A stretch of 64,000 bases of DNA from Arthrobacter zhaoxinii (GCF_025244925.1 NZ_CP104275.1:2914001-2978000); one strand, 5' to 3'. Counted from the first letter of the stretch, positions 48,948-58,779 are shown. Notes: generated by a model not told the origin, from the sequence alone. Translations and numbers: made by a program.

Positions 48948-50062
48948 ACGCCGCCCCCGCCACCTCCATTACCTACGCCTCGGCCGGGGTGGATGTCGAA
49001 GCCGGCGACAAAGCCGTTGAGCTGATGAAGGCAGCGGTGAAGGCCACCCACAATTCATCGGTGCTGGGCGGCGTGGGCGGTTTTGCCGGGCTTTACGACG
49101 CCTCCCGGCTGCTCGCGTACCGCAAACCGCTGCTGGCGACCTCCACGGACGGCGTCGGCACCAAGGTAGCCATCGCACAGGCCATGGACATCCACGACAC
49201 CATCGGATTCGACCTGGTGGGCATGGTGGTCGATGACATTGTGGTGGTGGGCGCCGAGCCGCTGTTCATGACCGACTACATTGCCTGCGGCAAGGTGGTG
49301 CCCGAACGCATCGCCGACATCGTGCGCGGCATCGCGGCGGCCTGCGAGATAGCCGGCACGGCACTGGTGGGCGGGGAAACGGCGGAACACCCCGGCCTGC
49401 TGGGTGAGCACGAGTACGACGTCGCCGGTGCCGCCACCGGCGTGGTGGAGGCAGACCGCCTCCTCGGCCCGGACCGCGTCCGCAGCGGCGACGTTGTGAT
49501 CGGCATGGCATCCTCCGGTATCCACTCCAACGGCTACTCCCTGGTCCGCCGCGTGATCAACCATGCCGGCTGGCAGCTCGAGCGGCAGGTGTCCGAGCTG
49601 GGGCGCACCCTGGGTGAGGAACTGCTCGAACCCACCCGCGTGTACGCCGCGGACTGCCTGGACCTTGCCCGCCACGAGGCGGCCGGGGTGCACGGCTTCA
49701 GCCATGTGACCGGCGGCGGCCTGGCTGCGAACCTGGCACGGGTGCTGCCCAAGGGGCTGCAGGCCACCGTGGACCGCTCCACCTGGGAGCTCCCTCCCGT
49801 GTTCAAGCTGATCGCCGAACTGGGCAATGTGCCGCAGCCGGATCTGGAACGCACCCTGAACCTCGGTGTCGGGATGGTGGCGATTGTTGATGCCGGGAGC
49901 GCCGATGCCGCCCTGGAACGCCTCGCTGCCCGCGGCGTCCCTGCCTGGGTCATGGGCGGCGTCGGCGAGGCCGAAACGCCTGCCGGCAGCGACTCCGATT
50001 TTGTGCAGGGTGCCAAGGGCGTTGACGGCGGCGCAGTGCGGCTCGTCGGGGCTTACGCATAA
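48944..50062 (+). CDS. purM: Phosphoribosylformylglycinamidine cyclo-ligase
   Basis: AIR synthetase, 372 residues. Family blocks: ITYASAGVDVEAGDKAVELMK, STDGVGTKVAIAQAM, DDIVVVGAEPLFMTDYIACG, LVGGETAEHPG, GMASSGIHSNGYSLVRRV and FSHVTGGGLAANLARVLP. The ATG at 48944 is fixed by the 4-base overlap with purF; the frame remains open 112 codons upstream by chance. A terminator follows. Confidence 0.97.
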   Translation: MNAAPATSITYASAGVDVEAGDKAVELMKAAVKATHNSSVLGGVGGFAGLYDASRLLAYRKPLLATSTDGVGTKVAIAQAMDIHDTIGFDLVGMVVDDIVVVGAEPLFMTDYIACGKVVPERIADIVRGIAAACEIAGTALVGGETAEHPGLLGEHEYDVAGAATGVVEADRLLGPDRVRSGDVVIGMASSGIHSNGYSLVRRVINHAGWQLERQVSELGRTLGEELLEPTRVYAADCLDLARHEAAGVHGFSHVTGGGLAANLARVLPKGLQATVDRSTWELPPVFKLIAELGNVPQPDLERTLNLGVGMVAIVDAGSADAALERLAARGVPAWVMGGVGEAETPAGSDSDFVQGAKGVDGGAVRLVGAYA

Positions 50063-50083
50063 TCCCGCTGCCCTTCCACAGTA

Positions 50084-50118
50084 AAAGGCCCCGGACGGGT
50101 ACCCGGTCCGGGGCCTTT
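50084..50118 (+). terminator. Intrinsic terminator of purF-purM
   Basis: AAAGGCCCCGGAC...GTCCGGGGCCTTT stem with a one-base bulge near the GGGTACCC loop, ending in TTT. Confidence 0.88.
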
Positions 50119-50146
50119 GGCGTGGAAGAAACCTGCCTTAACGCCG

Positions 50147-50179
50147 TTCAGCGGATCCACCCTAAGGTGATCCGCTGAA
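50147..50179 (-). terminator. Stem-loop downstream of the DUF3073 gene
   Basis: TTCAGCGGATCCACC and GGTGATCCGCTGAA pair over 14 bases with one bulge and a short CTAA loop. No T-tract follows, so its terminator role for the minus-strand gene is tentative. Confidence 0.45.
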
Positions 50180-50217
50180 AGGATGGCAATTGGCCAACGT
50201 CTTTGAGGAACGTACCG

Positions 50218-50451
50218 CTACCCTGCGCGGCGGTTGCCCTCATCATCGTCATCGTCGCCAAATTGATCCGCGTACTTATCTTCGTACGCCGAGTAGTCGG
50301 GCTCAGCCGGCTCCTCGGGATATCGACTGGATGGACGACTCGTCGGTCCTGAAAGCTCACGCTGGAGCGCCGAGTAGTCCGTGGCCGGGGTGAAGTACTT
50401 CATTTCCCGGGCCTGCTTGGTTGCCTTTGCCTTTTGACGGCCGCGCCCCAT
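50218..50451 (-). CDS. DUF3073 protein
   Basis: 77 residues, strictly actinobacterial family. Basic N-terminus MGRGRQKAKATKQAREMKYF, then TDYSALQREL, and a tyrosine/acidic tail (YEDKYADQFGDDDDDEGNR). Function unknown; the charge split suggests a nucleic-acid or ribosome-associated protein, which is only inference. AAAGGGGG lies before the ATG. Convergent with purM, as Rv0810c is beside purM in mycobacteria. Confidence 0.92.
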   Translation of the reverse strand: MGRGRQKAKATKQAREMKYFTPATDYSALQRELSGPTSRPSSRYPEEPAEPDYSAYEDKYADQFGDDDDDEGNRRAG

Positions 50452-50728
50452 GGCGTGACCCCCTTTTTGCGTCGATCCGGTGGTTAGTCGTTCGGGCAGA
50501 TGAACGAGGCCCCCGGAATATTTGGTCAATTTGTCGTAAGTACAGGTTACATGTTTTCCCGCTGCCTTGTGCCCCCTCCACCGCAGCAGGACCGGCGGCA
50601 GGCACAGATGTGCAGCACCTCCGGCATGGCGTTCGCCACTCCCGCGCCTCGATATTGGCTAAAGTCAGGGGTAGAGACAGTCTTGGAGTGCTTCACGGCA
50701 CCGCCTACAGGGAGGACAAACGTTCACC

Positions 50729-52090
50729 ATGAGCGATCAGAAAAATACACCGGGAGCGGCTTCTCCGCCACCGGAGAAGGAAGGTACGCCGGGTGCCTTC
50801 CCCGATCTGAGCGCCCATTCGGACTCCCCCGCATGGCTCTCCGCGGACGGAAGCCACGACACGGGGGTCTGGGAACGCAGCTTCGACGGCGTTGCGGGCG
50901 GTGACGCCACCCCCGCGGCCGGCGATGCGGACTCCGCTGTGGATACAAGCCCCGGAGCCGTCCCGGGCGGGGACCCGGCCGCAGCCTCCGATCTGCCCGC
51001 CGAGCCGGCGGTGGTCGCCCCCGAGGACCTCAAACTGGAGGAGCCGACCCTGGCCGAGCCGGCACTGAGCGACGAAGCCGTGGAAGCGGCTGCGCTCGAC
51101 CAGATCGCCTCGGAAACCGCTGCGGCGGAGGCCGACGCAGCCGAAGCCGGACGCCTTTCCGGACTCGAACCCGCGCCTGCCGGCGCCGAAATCCGGGTGA
51201 CTCAGGACGGCGGGCAGCCGCACGCTCCGGAAGCCCTGGCAGAGTCCCGGGAGCCCGCGGACGCCGGCCCGGACAAGGACCCGACCCCGGCACCGGCCCC
51301 CGATGCTGAGAAGGAACAGCCCACTCAGGACCCAGAACCGCACCCCCTGCATGGCATCGACGCGGCAGCTCCCATGACGGATGTCCCTGCCCCGCCCCCT
51401 GCCGACACCGACATTCCCCGGGAGCCGGAGGCCGCCACGGCCGCCGCGCCCAGCGGCGAAACGCGCCGGTCCCGCCGGCTGGCGGAAAGCCGGCGTGCAG
51501 CCGGAGCATCAGCAGCCTCCTCTCCCGGCACAGCCGCGGACAACGCCGCCGCCGGTCCCCGCAGCGACCGCAGGGACGCCGCGCCCGGCGCTACAGCAGC
51601 AGACCCTGCAGCCGCCGGCCGCAAAAGCGGGCGCAACACCCGGCTCCTGCTGGTGCTCGGCGGCGTTGTACTGGCCGCCGTCATCGCCATTCTGCTTTTC
51701 GTGTTTGTCTTCAACGGCAAGGAAGAAGGCGTCATTTCGGAGGACGTCAGCCCGTTGGAGCTGGAATCCGGAGCGTGCCTGCAGGACTGGGATGACGTGA
51801 ACTCCAGCGCTACGGTCGTCACCTGCGACACACCGCACAATGCACAGCTGGTCGCCACCGAAAGCCTGCCCGAGGACGCGGACTTCCCCGGCACGGAGGC
51901 CCTGGAAGAGCAGGTCAATGAGGTCTGCGCCGCGGTGGACTACACCGACGCCGCCGCCGACCTCCCGGACCTGACACTCACCAAGTCCCTTCCGACGGAG
52001 CAGACGTGGGCCACCGGGGACCGCCGGGTCGACTGCTTTGTCTTCGCCCCCGAGGACCAGGAGCTCACTGAGTCGCTGGTACAGGAGTAA
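50729..52090 (+). CDS. Membrane protein with septum-formation-type extracytoplasmic domain
   Basis: 453 residues. The first ~300 are low-complexity, acidic, rich in Ala, Pro, Glu and Asp, and surely disordered and cytosolic. One membrane helix (LLLVLGGVVLAAVIAILLFVFVF) follows, then an outer domain of about 125 residues with conserved cysteines (SGACLQDW, VVTCDTPHNAQLVA, EVCAAV, RRVDCFVF), as in actinobacterial septum-formation / DUF4190-linked domains. The cysteine pairs probably form disulfides. GGGAGG precedes the ATG. A terminator lies right after. Confidence 0.82.
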   Translation: MSDQKNTPGAASPPPEKEGTPGAFPDLSAHSDSPAWLSADGSHDTGVWERSFDGVAGGDATPAAGDADSAVDTSPGAVPGGDPAAASDLPAEPAVVAPEDLKLEEPTLAEPALSDEAVEAAALDQIASETAAAEADAAEAGRLSGLEPAPAGAEIRVTQDGGQPHAPEALAESREPADAGPDKDPTPAPAPDAEKEQPTQDPEPHPLHGIDAAAPMTDVPAPPPADTDIPREPEAATAAAPSGETRRSRRLAESRRAAGASAASSPGTAADNAAAGPRSDRRDAAPGATAADPAAAGRKSGRNTRLLLVLGGVVLAAVIAILLFVFVFNGKEEGVISEDVSPLELESGACLQDWDDVNSSATVVTCDTPHNAQLVATESLPEDADFPGTEALEEQVNEVCAAVDYTDAAADLPDLTLTKSLPTEQTWATGDRRVDCFVFAPEDQELTESLVQE

Positions 52091-52106
52091 GCGCAGTCGA
52101 CCATAC

Positions 52107-52144
52107 AAAGGCGCGCGGCGGACATCATCCGCCGCGCGCCTTTT
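52107..52144. terminator. Bidirectional intrinsic terminator (membrane protein / clpB)
   Basis: AAAGGCGCGCGGCGGA / TCCGCCGCGCGCCTTT stem with a short CATCA loop, then TT. It lies between convergent genes. Confidence 0.9.
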
Positions 52145-52155
52145 GACGTCCGGGC

Positions 52156-54780
52156 CTAGGCGACCGCTGCCACTGTCAGGCCGGGCTCGGCCACCAGCCC
52201 GTCGCCGTCCAGACCGTCTGCGGTCCGGTCCACCAGTACGGTGTCGCCGTCGCTGATCTTCCCGGCCAGGATGCCGCGGGCCAGCTGGTCGCCGATCTCC
52301 CGCTGCACCAGGCGGCGCAGCGGCCGCGCACCGTAGGCCGGATCATAGCCGGTCAGTCCCAGCCATTCCCGCGCCGCGTCGGTCACGTCCAGCACCAGCC
52401 GGCGCTCATGCAGCCGGCTCGCCAGGGCACGCACCTGAATGTCCACGATCCGGGTCAGGTCCTCCAGGCTCAGCGGATCAAACAGGATCACGTCGTCGAG
52501 CCGGTTGAGGAACTCCGGCTTGAAGTTCGCGTTGACCATGGACATCACCGATTCGCGCTTCTGCTCCTCGGTGAGTCCCGGGTCCACCAGGAACTGGGAA
52601 CCAAGGTTGGACGTCAGGATCAGGATGACGTTGCGGAAATCCACTGTCCTGCCCTGGCCGTCGGTCAGCCGGCCGTCGTCGAGCACCTGAAGCAGGATGT
52701 CGAAGACATCCGGGTGCGCCTTTTCCACTTCATCGAGCAGGATCACCGAGTAGGGGCGGCGGCGTACCGCTTCGGTCAGCTGGCCGCCCTCTTCATATCC
52801 CACATATCCGGGAGGAGCACCGACCAGACGGGAGACCGCGTGCTTCTCGGAATACTCGCTCATATCGATGCGGACCATGGCACGCTCGTCGTCGAAGAGG
52901 AAGTCCGCCAGGGCCTTCGCGAGCTCGGTCTTGCCGACGCCGGTGGGCCCCAGGAACAGGAAGGAACCGGTGGGGCGGTCCGGATCGCTGACACCGGCCC
53001 GTGAGCGGCGGACGGCGTCGGAGACCGCGGCCACGGCCTTGCTCTGCCCGATCAGCCGGGAGCCGATGGCTTCCTCCATGTCCAGCAGTTTCTGGGATTC
53101 GCCCTGCAGCATGCGTCCGGAGGGGATGCCCGTCCAGGCGGAGACCACTTCCGCAATGTCGTCCGCGGTGACTTCCTCGGAGACCATCAGTTCCCGGGCT
53201 TCTTCGCCGAAGTTGCTCTCCTCGGCCTGCTGGGCGGCCTCCAGTTCCTTCTGCAGGGCCGGTATCTCGCCGTACAGGATGCGGGAGGCTTCGGTGAGGT
53301 CGCCGTCGCGCTGGAATTTCTCCGCCTCGCTGCGCCGCTCGTCAATCTGGGCCTTGATGTCGCCAACCCGGTTGAGCCCTGCCTTCTCGGCCTCCCACCG
53401 GGCGTTAAGCGCCGCCAGCTGCTCCTTCTTATTGGCCATGTCCTCGCGCAGCACGGCCAGCCGCTCCATCGAAGCCTCGTCCGATTCGTTGGCCAGTGCG
53501 AGTTCCTCCATGGTGAGCCGGTCCACGGCACGCCGGAGCTCGTCAATCTCTTCAGGGGCGGAATCGATCTCCATCCGCAGCCTGGACGCGGCCTCGTCGA
53601 CCAGGTCAATTGCCTTGTCCGGCAGCTGGCGTCCGGTGATGTAGCGGTTGGACAGCGTGGCGGCGGCTACCAGTGCCGAGTCGGCAATGGCGACCTTGTG
53701 GTGCGCCTCGTAGCGCTCCTTCAGGCCGCGCAGGATGCCGATGGTGTCCGGGACGCTGGGTTCACCCACGTACACCTGCTGGAAACGCCGCTCCAGGGCG
53801 GCGTCCTTCTCGATGTTTTGGCGGTACTCGTCCAGGGTGGTGGCGCCGATCAGCCGGAGTTCCCCGCGTGCCAGCATCGGTTTGAGCATGTTGCCGGCGT
53901 CCATGGATCCTTCGGCGGCACCGGCACCCACAACGGTGTGCAGCTCATCGATGAAGGTGACAATCTGCCCTTCGGCGCTGGAGATTTCCTCCAGGACTGC
54001 CTTGAAGCGCTCTTCAAACTCACCGCGATATTTGGCTCCGGCAACCATGGACCCGAGATCCAGGGACAGCAGGGTCTTGCCGTTGAGGCTTTCCGGCACA
54101 TCCCCCGCAACAATGCGCTGGGCGAGTCCCTCGACGACGGCGGTCTTGCCCACGCCGGGCTCGCCGATCAGCACGGGGTTGTTCTTGGTACGGCGGCTGA
54201 GCACCTGGATGACACGGCGGATTTCAGCGTCCCGGCCGATGACCGGGTCCAGCTTGCCCGAGCGGGCCATTTCCGTCAGGTCCGTACTGAATTTCTCCAG
54301 GGCCTGGAAGGTGTTCTCCGGATCAGCATTGGTCACTTTACGGTCTCCTCGTACTGATGGAAGCTCTGCGCTGAGGGCGTCATGCCTGGCGTTGTTGTCG
54401 CGGAGCGCTTTTCCTGCCGGCCCGTTGTCGAGGGACAACCCGAGCAGGAGGTGCTCCGTGGACACAAAGGCATCCCCCAGCTTCTCCGCTTCCTGCTGCG
54501 CCGCGTTGATGACCTGCAGCAGCGGACGGGAAAACTGCGGCTGCGCCACCGAGGAACCCGAGGAAGAGGGCAGCTGGTGGATGGCAGTGCTGGCCGCTGC
54601 ACTGACGGTATCCACGTTGACGCCGGCTGCCTTGAGGAGTGCGACGGCGACTCCCTGCCGCTGGTCCATCAACGCCTTCAGCAGGTGTGCCGGTTCGATC
54701 TGCGGATTGCCCGCGGTGTTGGCGTTCATGGCCGCAGCCGAAAGCGCTTCCTGGCTCTTGTTCGTGAATTTAGTGTCCAC
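52156..54780 (-). CDS. clpB: ATP-dependent disaggregase ClpB
   Basis: Hsp100 chaperone that rescues aggregated proteins with DnaK; 874 residues. N-domain ([33 protein letters not shown]), first AAA+ domain with [14 protein letters not shown], the long coiled-coil middle domain (about 400-525), second AAA+ domain with [14 protein letters not shown], and the C-terminal D2-small domain. The start is GTG 54780 with GAGGAG before it. A HAIR-like inverted repeat upstream suggests HspR control. Confidence 0.97.
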   Translation of the reverse strand: MDTKFTNKSQEALSAAAMNANTAGNPQIEPAHLLKALMDQRQGVAVALLKAAGVNVDTVSAAASTAIHQLPSSSGSSVAQPQFSRPLLQVINAAQQEAEKLGDAFVSTEHLLLGLSLDNGPAGKALRDNNARHDALSAELPSVRGDRKVTNADPENTFQALEKFSTDLTEMARSGKLDPVIGRDAEIRRVIQVLSRRTKNNPVLIGEPGVGKTAVVEGLAQRIVAGDVPESLNGKTLLSLDLGSMVAGAKYRGEFEERFKAVLEEISSAEGQIVTFIDELHTVVGAGAAEGSMDAGNMLKPMLARGELRLIGATTLDEYRQNIEKDAALERRFQQVYVGEPSVPDTIGILRGLKERYEAHHKVAIADSALVAAATLSNRYITGRQLPDKAIDLVDEAASRLRMEIDSAPEEIDELRRAVDRLTMEELALANESDEASMERLAVLREDMANKKEQLAALNARWEAEKAGLNRVGDIKAQIDERRSEAEKFQRDGDLTEASRILYGEIPALQKELEAAQQAEESNFGEEARELMVSEEVTADDIAEVVSAWTGIPSGRMLQGESQKLLDMEEAIGSRLIGQSKAVAAVSDAVRRSRAGVSDPDRPTGSFLFLGPTGVGKTELAKALADFLFDDERAMVRIDMSEYSEKHAVSRLVGAPPGYVGYEEGGQLTEAVRRRPYSVILLDEVEKAHPDVFDILLQVLDDGRLTDGQGRTVDFRNVILILTSNLGSQFLVDPGLTEEQKRESVMSMVNANFKPEFLNRLDDVILFDPLSLEDLTRIVDIQVRALASRLHERRLVLDVTDAAREWLGLTGYDPAYGARPLRRLVQREIGDQLARGILAGKISDGDTVLVDRTADGLDGDGLVAEPGLTVAAVA

Positions 54781-54822
54781 GGGAACTCCTCAAAGACCTC
54801 AGCGAAGAATGCTTCAGTAAAC

Positions 54823-54849
54823 AAAGTTGAGTCTAGTCAGCTCAACTTT
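54823..54849. promoter_or_regulatory. HAIR-like HspR operator before clpB
   Basis: Nine-base arms AAAGTTGAG and CTCAACTTT are perfect inverted repeats around nine bases. The inner part TTGAGT-N7-GCTCAA matches the HAIR consensus CTTGAGT-N7-ACTCAAG in 11 of 12 core positions. It lies 43 bases upstream of the clpB start. Confidence 0.75.
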
Positions 54850-54882
54850 TGAAGTAAAGTTGCCTCCGCGGGATCGGGCGTC

Positions 54883-55479
54883 CTAGGGAGTGTGCTCCTG
54901 ATCGAAGTCGTCGGCGGTTCTGCGCCACCGTTCGTTGCGCGCCTCGAAGAGCTGTGCCAGCTCCCCGCCGGACTCGATTTCGAACCGGATGCCGGGCGGC
55001 TCTTCGGGGATGCTGCCCGCCAGGTATTCCTCCAGGACATCGAGGAAGTACTCCCACCCGGCGCCGCCGGTCCAGAGGCCGGCGCCCGGGGCGGCCGATA
55101 CGGCAAACCCTTTCCGGACCGAGGCGTAGCGCAGCTCGAACCGGGTATATCCGTCCTCCCCGGTCAGATGGAACTCCACTTCGGCCGTTGTGTATCCTTC
55201 CCGGGCCCAGGACACGGTAAGGAGCCGGGGGCCGTCGCAGCGCAGAATCGCGCCGTGGGATCCATCCGGAAGGCTGTAGTTCCCGCCGCGCCGCAGATCC
55301 CCTTCCGGCAGCGCCACCCATTGGCCAAGGCGCTCCGGGTCCGCGACGGCAGACCAAACGTCTCCGATAGGAAAGGGAATATCCCGGGCCAGCACAATCA
55401 TCAGCGCGTGGCCCGCCTGGATTTGCCGGCGGCCGTAGGACCGCACCGTTTTCTCAAGAATCATGTCCAGATCGGACAT
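54883..55479 (-). CDS. SRPBCC/AHSA1-type START-fold protein
   Basis: 198 residues with the START-like cavity fold: VLARDIPFPIGDVWSAVADPERLGQWVALPEGDLRRGGNY, GAILRCDGPRLLTVSWA, YTTAEVEFHLT and GWEYFLDVLEEYLAG. AHSA1-type proteins of this sort often bind small hydrophobic ligands; the function here is unknown. I start at ATG 55479 with AGGAG seven bases upstream. It lies just upstream of clpB, separated by the HAIR element, so it could be read into clpB only by its own transcript. Confidence 0.85.
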   Translation of the reverse strand: MSDLDMILEKTVRSYGRRQIQAGHALMIVLARDIPFPIGDVWSAVADPERLGQWVALPEGDLRRGGNYSLPDGSHGAILRCDGPRLLTVSWAREGYTTAEVEFHLTGEDGYTRFELRYASVRKGFAVSAAPGAGLWTGGAGWEYFLDVLEEYLAGSIPEEPPGIRFEIESGGELAQLFEARNERWRRTADDFDQEHTP

Positions 55480-55718
55480 TTGCCCACTCCTGCCGTAGAA
55501 CAACCGGCAACCGATCCGGTCCTCCAGCGGTCAAGGCGACCGTTCCGGCCGTCGGCAGGATGCCGGGGGAAGCGAGTTGTAGTCAAGCGCCATTTCCTGG
55601 CCGTTTCCCAAACCGTAGCAGGGAAACCAGGCCGTGCACAGGGTCGGCAAGCGGGGCCGCACAACGGCCTGCGCACCGCCGGAACGGGCATTCCACCTGT
55701 CCGAAGCCGTCAAAGCGG

Positions 55719-55724
55719 TAGCCT
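55719..55724 (+). promoter_or_regulatory. -10 hexamer of a leaderless promoter (lipoprotein PBP)
   Basis: TAGCCT, six bases before the ATG at 55731; no ribosome-binding site. Confidence 0.5.
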
Positions 55725-55730
55725 GTGCGG

Positions 55731-57674
55731 ATGGGGAAAAACCGTACGTCCGTTTCCGTCCTTGCCGTGGCCGCCCTGGCGCTGACCCTGGTGTCCTGCT
55801 CGCCCGACAAACCGGCTCCGGATGATGCTGCCGCCGCCCTCGCTAAGGGCCTGAGCCAGCTGGACGTTTCCGCATCGGCCTTCACAGCGGGCTCACCCGA
55901 CCAGGTGAACACCGAGTTGGCGGAGATGCTCGCAGACATGGGGCCGCTCCGTCCCTCCGTCACGGTGGCCGGCATCGATGAGGACTCCGAGGACGAGGAC
56001 GCCGCCACTGCCCGTCTGGCCTACGACTGGGATGTGAACAGTGATTCGCAGCCGGACTGGTCCTATGAGAGCACTGCCCAGCTGCGCCGCGGCGAGGACG
56101 ATCAGTGGCTCGTCGAGTGGGCGCCGTCCGTACTGGTCAGCTCCCTGGTCGACGGCGACCGGCTGGTCCGCACCACAACCTCCGGCGAACGCGCGGATAT
56201 CCTGGACCGCAACGGAGTGCCGTTGATGAGTTCGAAGCCGGTGCTGCGCATCGGCATCAACAAGCCGGACCTCGCCGAGGAGCAGCTGGCCTCTTCGGCA
56301 GCGGCAATGGCCAGCCTGACGGGGCTGGATCCCGCCGAATATACTGCCCGGGTCCAGGCAGCCGGACCCGAAGCCTTTGTCGAGGCGATTGTCCAGCGCG
56401 AGGAGGCGGAGGGCCCGGCAACCGTCGCCGATGTCGACGCCATCCCCGGAGGACTGGCCCTCCCCGCCCAGCGGATCCTGGCTCCCACCCGCGGGTTCGC
56501 CCGCGCCCTCCTCGGCACGGTGGGCGAGGCCACGGCCGAGCTCATCGAGGAATCCGAAGGCCGGCTGTCCCCCGGTGACCAGACCGGTCTCGCCGGACTC
56601 CAGAAACAGTACGATCCGCAGTTGCAGGGCGCACCCGGAGTCACCGTCACCGTCGAAAACGCTGCCGGAACCAACGGCACCGCACTGACGAGCATCGACC
56701 CGCAGGGCGGCACAGCCCTGCAGACAACACTGGATCCGAAGCTGCAGCTACTGGCGGAGGACGTCCTGGAACAGGAGCCCTCCGCCTCCGCCATCGTGGC
56801 CATCCAGCCCTCCACCGGCGAGATCCTGACCGTGGCCAACGGCCCGGGCAGCGAGGGCCAGCAGACCGCGCTCCTCGGCCAGTACCCGCCCGGTTCCACC
56901 TTCAAGACGGCCACCGCCCTGGCCATGCTCCGCAGCGGCAGCGCACCGGGCAGTACGGTTGAGTGCCCTTCGGAACTCAACGTTGACGGCCGGAAGTTCA
57001 CCAACGTGCCGGGTTACCCGGCCGCGGCCACCGGCAGCATCCCGCTACGCACCGCCTTCGCGAACTCCTGCAATACGGCCTTCCTGAATGCCCGGGACAC
57101 CGTCTCGCAGCAAAGCCTCTCGGAAGCCGCCGCTGACCTGGGCATCGGCGTCGAGGCAGCCATCGGCACGGACGCCTTCCTGGGTTCCGTCCCGGCCGAG
57201 GCCGAAGGCACCGCCCACGCGGCCTCGCTGATCGGACAGGGCGAGGTCCTGGTGTCTCCGCTGGCCATGGCCGTTGCCGGCGCCTCGATCAGCAAGGGCG
57301 AGCGCGTATCGCCCACGCTGGTCCGGGAGGCCGCCGAAGGTCCGGAAGCCGCGCCGACGACGACGCCCGGCGCGGATGCGAAGACGCCCTCCTCCGGCAA
57401 CCTCACCAAGGAGGAAGCGGCCTCCCTGCAGGAGATGATGCGCGCCGTCGTCGCCGAGGGCGGAGTGCAGATGCTGCTCGATGTGCCGGGGGACCCCGTG
57501 CTGGCGAAGACCGGGACCGCTGAATTCGGCAGCCAGACTCCGCCGGAAACCCACGCGTGGGTCCTGGCGATCCAGGGTGACCTGGCAGTTGCCGTGTTCG
57601 TGGAGCAGGGCGAGCGGGGTTCCACCTCAGGCGGTCCGCTGATGAAGGCCTTCCTCGAAGGTGCCCGGGGCTAG
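55731..57674 (+). CDS. Lipoprotein penicillin-binding protein with MecA-type N-terminal domain
   Basis: Class B transpeptidase of 647 residues. A lipoprotein signal (VAALALTLVSC, lipobox Cys23) replaces the usual membrane helix. Residues about 30-145 form an NTF2-like MecA_N domain, followed by the PBP dimerisation domain (RTTTSGERADILDRNGVPL). The transpeptidase has Ser389 (GSTFK), SCN (ANSCNTAF) and KTGTAEF with Lys593. Such PBPs often show low beta-lactam affinity, which cannot be judged here. ATG 55731 is preferred over a GTG six bases upstream because of the leaderless hexamer. Confidence 0.92.
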   Translation: MGKNRTSVSVLAVAALALTLVSCSPDKPAPDDAAAALAKGLSQLDVSASAFTAGSPDQVNTELAEMLADMGPLRPSVTVAGIDEDSEDEDAATARLAYDWDVNSDSQPDWSYESTAQLRRGEDDQWLVEWAPSVLVSSLVDGDRLVRTTTSGERADILDRNGVPLMSSKPVLRIGINKPDLAEEQLASSAAAMASLTGLDPAEYTARVQAAGPEAFVEAIVQREEAEGPATVADVDAIPGGLALPAQRILAPTRGFARALLGTVGEATAELIEESEGRLSPGDQTGLAGLQKQYDPQLQGAPGVTVTVENAAGTNGTALTSIDPQGGTALQTTLDPKLQLLAEDVLEQEPSASAIVAIQPSTGEILTVANGPGSEGQQTALLGQYPPGSTFKTATALAMLRSGSAPGSTVECPSELNVDGRKFTNVPGYPAAATGSIPLRTAFANSCNTAFLNARDTVSQQSLSEAAADLGIGVEAAIGTDAFLGSVPAEAEGTAHAASLIGQGEVLVSPLAMAVAGASISKGERVSPTLVREAAEGPEAAPTTTPGADAKTPSSGNLTKEEAASLQEMMRAVVAEGGVQMLLDVPGDPVLAKTGTAEFGSQTPPETHAWVLAIQGDLAVAVFVEQGERGSTSGGPLMKAFLEGARG

Positions 57675-57690
57675 CCGGTGCAGGCCCTGG

Positions 57691-58155
57691 TCAGGAGGGC
57701 CACTGCTGCTGCGGAGCCACCCGCCCCTGGTAGCCGGGCTGCCGGTAGGCATTGCCGGCGTACGGGGTGATCTGCCAGGTGTCCGTCGGGACAATGACCT
57801 TGCCCAGCGGCATCAGCGAAATGGGCAGCATCTTCAGATTGGCAATGCCCAGCGGGATTCCGACGATGCTCACGAACATGGGGATGGCCGTGAGGATATG
57901 GCCGACCGCGATCCAGATGCCGGCCAGCAGCAGCCAGACGATGTTTCCCAGCAGGCTGAGGGGTCCGGTGAAGCCGCCCCGGTCCACCACCGTCCGCCCG
58001 AACGGCCAGAGCGCATAATTGGCGATGCGGAAGGACGCGATGCCGAACGGGATCGTGACGATCAGCAGGCAGCAGAGAACCCCTGCCAGCGCGTACCCAA
58101 GGGCAAGCCAGATGCCGCCGAACAAAAGCCAGATGACGTTCAGGATCGCTTTCAT
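57691..58155 (-). CDS. YccF-family membrane protein
   Basis: 154 residues with two copies of the YccF repeat: VIWLLFGGIWLALGYALAGVLCCLLIVTIPFG...RIANYALWPFGR and NIVWLLLAGIWIAVGHILTAIPMFVSIVGIPLG...LKMLPISLMPLGK. Four membrane helices; function unknown. The start ATG 58155 gives the family's N-terminus; a longer frame upstream is not supported. Short Gln/Pro-rich tail. Confidence 0.9.
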   Translation of the reverse strand: MKAILNVIWLLFGGIWLALGYALAGVLCCLLIVTIPFGIASFRIANYALWPFGRTVVDRGGFTGPLSLLGNIVWLLLAGIWIAVGHILTAIPMFVSIVGIPLGIANLKMLPISLMPLGKVIVPTDTWQITPYAGNAYRQPGYQGRVAPQQQWPS

Positions 58156-58230
58156 GGCTCCATTGTTCTCCACCGGGCACTGATAAGCCACGGCTTCGAT
58201 GCCTGCATACCCGCCCGCCTGCTCCTGCCC

Positions 58231-58236
58231 TAGACT
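58231..58236 (+). promoter_or_regulatory. -10 hexamer of a leaderless promoter (flavin oxidoreductase)
   Basis: TAGACT, six bases before the ATG at 58243; no ribosome-binding site. Confidence 0.6.
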
Positions 58237-58242
58237 GGCGCC

Positions 58243-58704
58243 ATGCCGATCAGCGATGAGACCACAGCAGACCACCTGACCTCCAGCCAGTGCTGGGCAT
58301 ACGTCCGGCAGGCCCGGTTCGCCCGGCTGGCCGTGGTGGTCGACGGGCACCCCGAGATATTTCCGGTCAATTTTGCCGTGGATCACGGCACGGTGGTGTT
58401 CCGGACCGCGGCGGGCACCAAGCTGTCCGGCGCCCTCTCCGGCAACCCGGTTGCCTTCGAAATCGACGGTTACGACGACAGCCTTTCATCGGCCTGGAGC
58501 GTGGTGCTGAAGGGCGGCGCCACCCTGCTGGAGGACTACGCGGAGATCATGGACTCGGAGGATCTCGCATTGTTCCCCTGGCAGGCCGGCGCCAAGAACG
58601 CGTTTGTCCGCATCGAACCGGAGGTCACGGCCGGCCGCCGGTTCCTCATCTCCAACGCAGCACGGCGGAATGTGCTGCGCGGCATGGGTCTTTACACCGA
58701 ATAG
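58243..58704 (+). CDS. Pyridoxamine 5'-phosphate oxidase-like FMN-binding protein
   Basis: 153 residues of the split-barrel flavin family (NimA/Rv-type). Conserved: RFARLAVVVDGHPEIFPVNFAVDHGTVVFRTAAGTKL, VAFEIDGYDDSLSSAWSVVLKGGATLLED, and FVRIEPEVTAGRRF. The pattern fits F420- or FMN-dependent oxidoreductases of the nitroimidazole-reductase-like group; the substrate is unknown. It is divergent from yccF and followed by a strong terminator. Confidence 0.87.
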   Translation: MPISDETTADHLTSSQCWAYVRQARFARLAVVVDGHPEIFPVNFAVDHGTVVFRTAAGTKLSGALSGNPVAFEIDGYDDSLSSAWSVVLKGGATLLEDYAEIMDSEDLALFPWQAGAKNAFVRIEPEVTAGRRFLISNAARRNVLRGMGLYTE

Positions 58705-58724
58705 GGCCACCACTGACAGCACAA

Positions 58725-58766
58725 AAAAGAGGCACCGCATCAACAGTGGATGCGGTGCCTCTTTTC
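58725..58766. terminator. Bidirectional intrinsic terminator
   Basis: AAAAGAGGCACCGCATC and GATGCGGTGCCTCTTTT form a perfect 17-base stem with a seven-base loop. It separates the convergent flavin oxidoreductase and DEAD-box helicase genes. Confidence 0.92.
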
Positions 58767-58779
58767 GCTGAGCTAAGGC

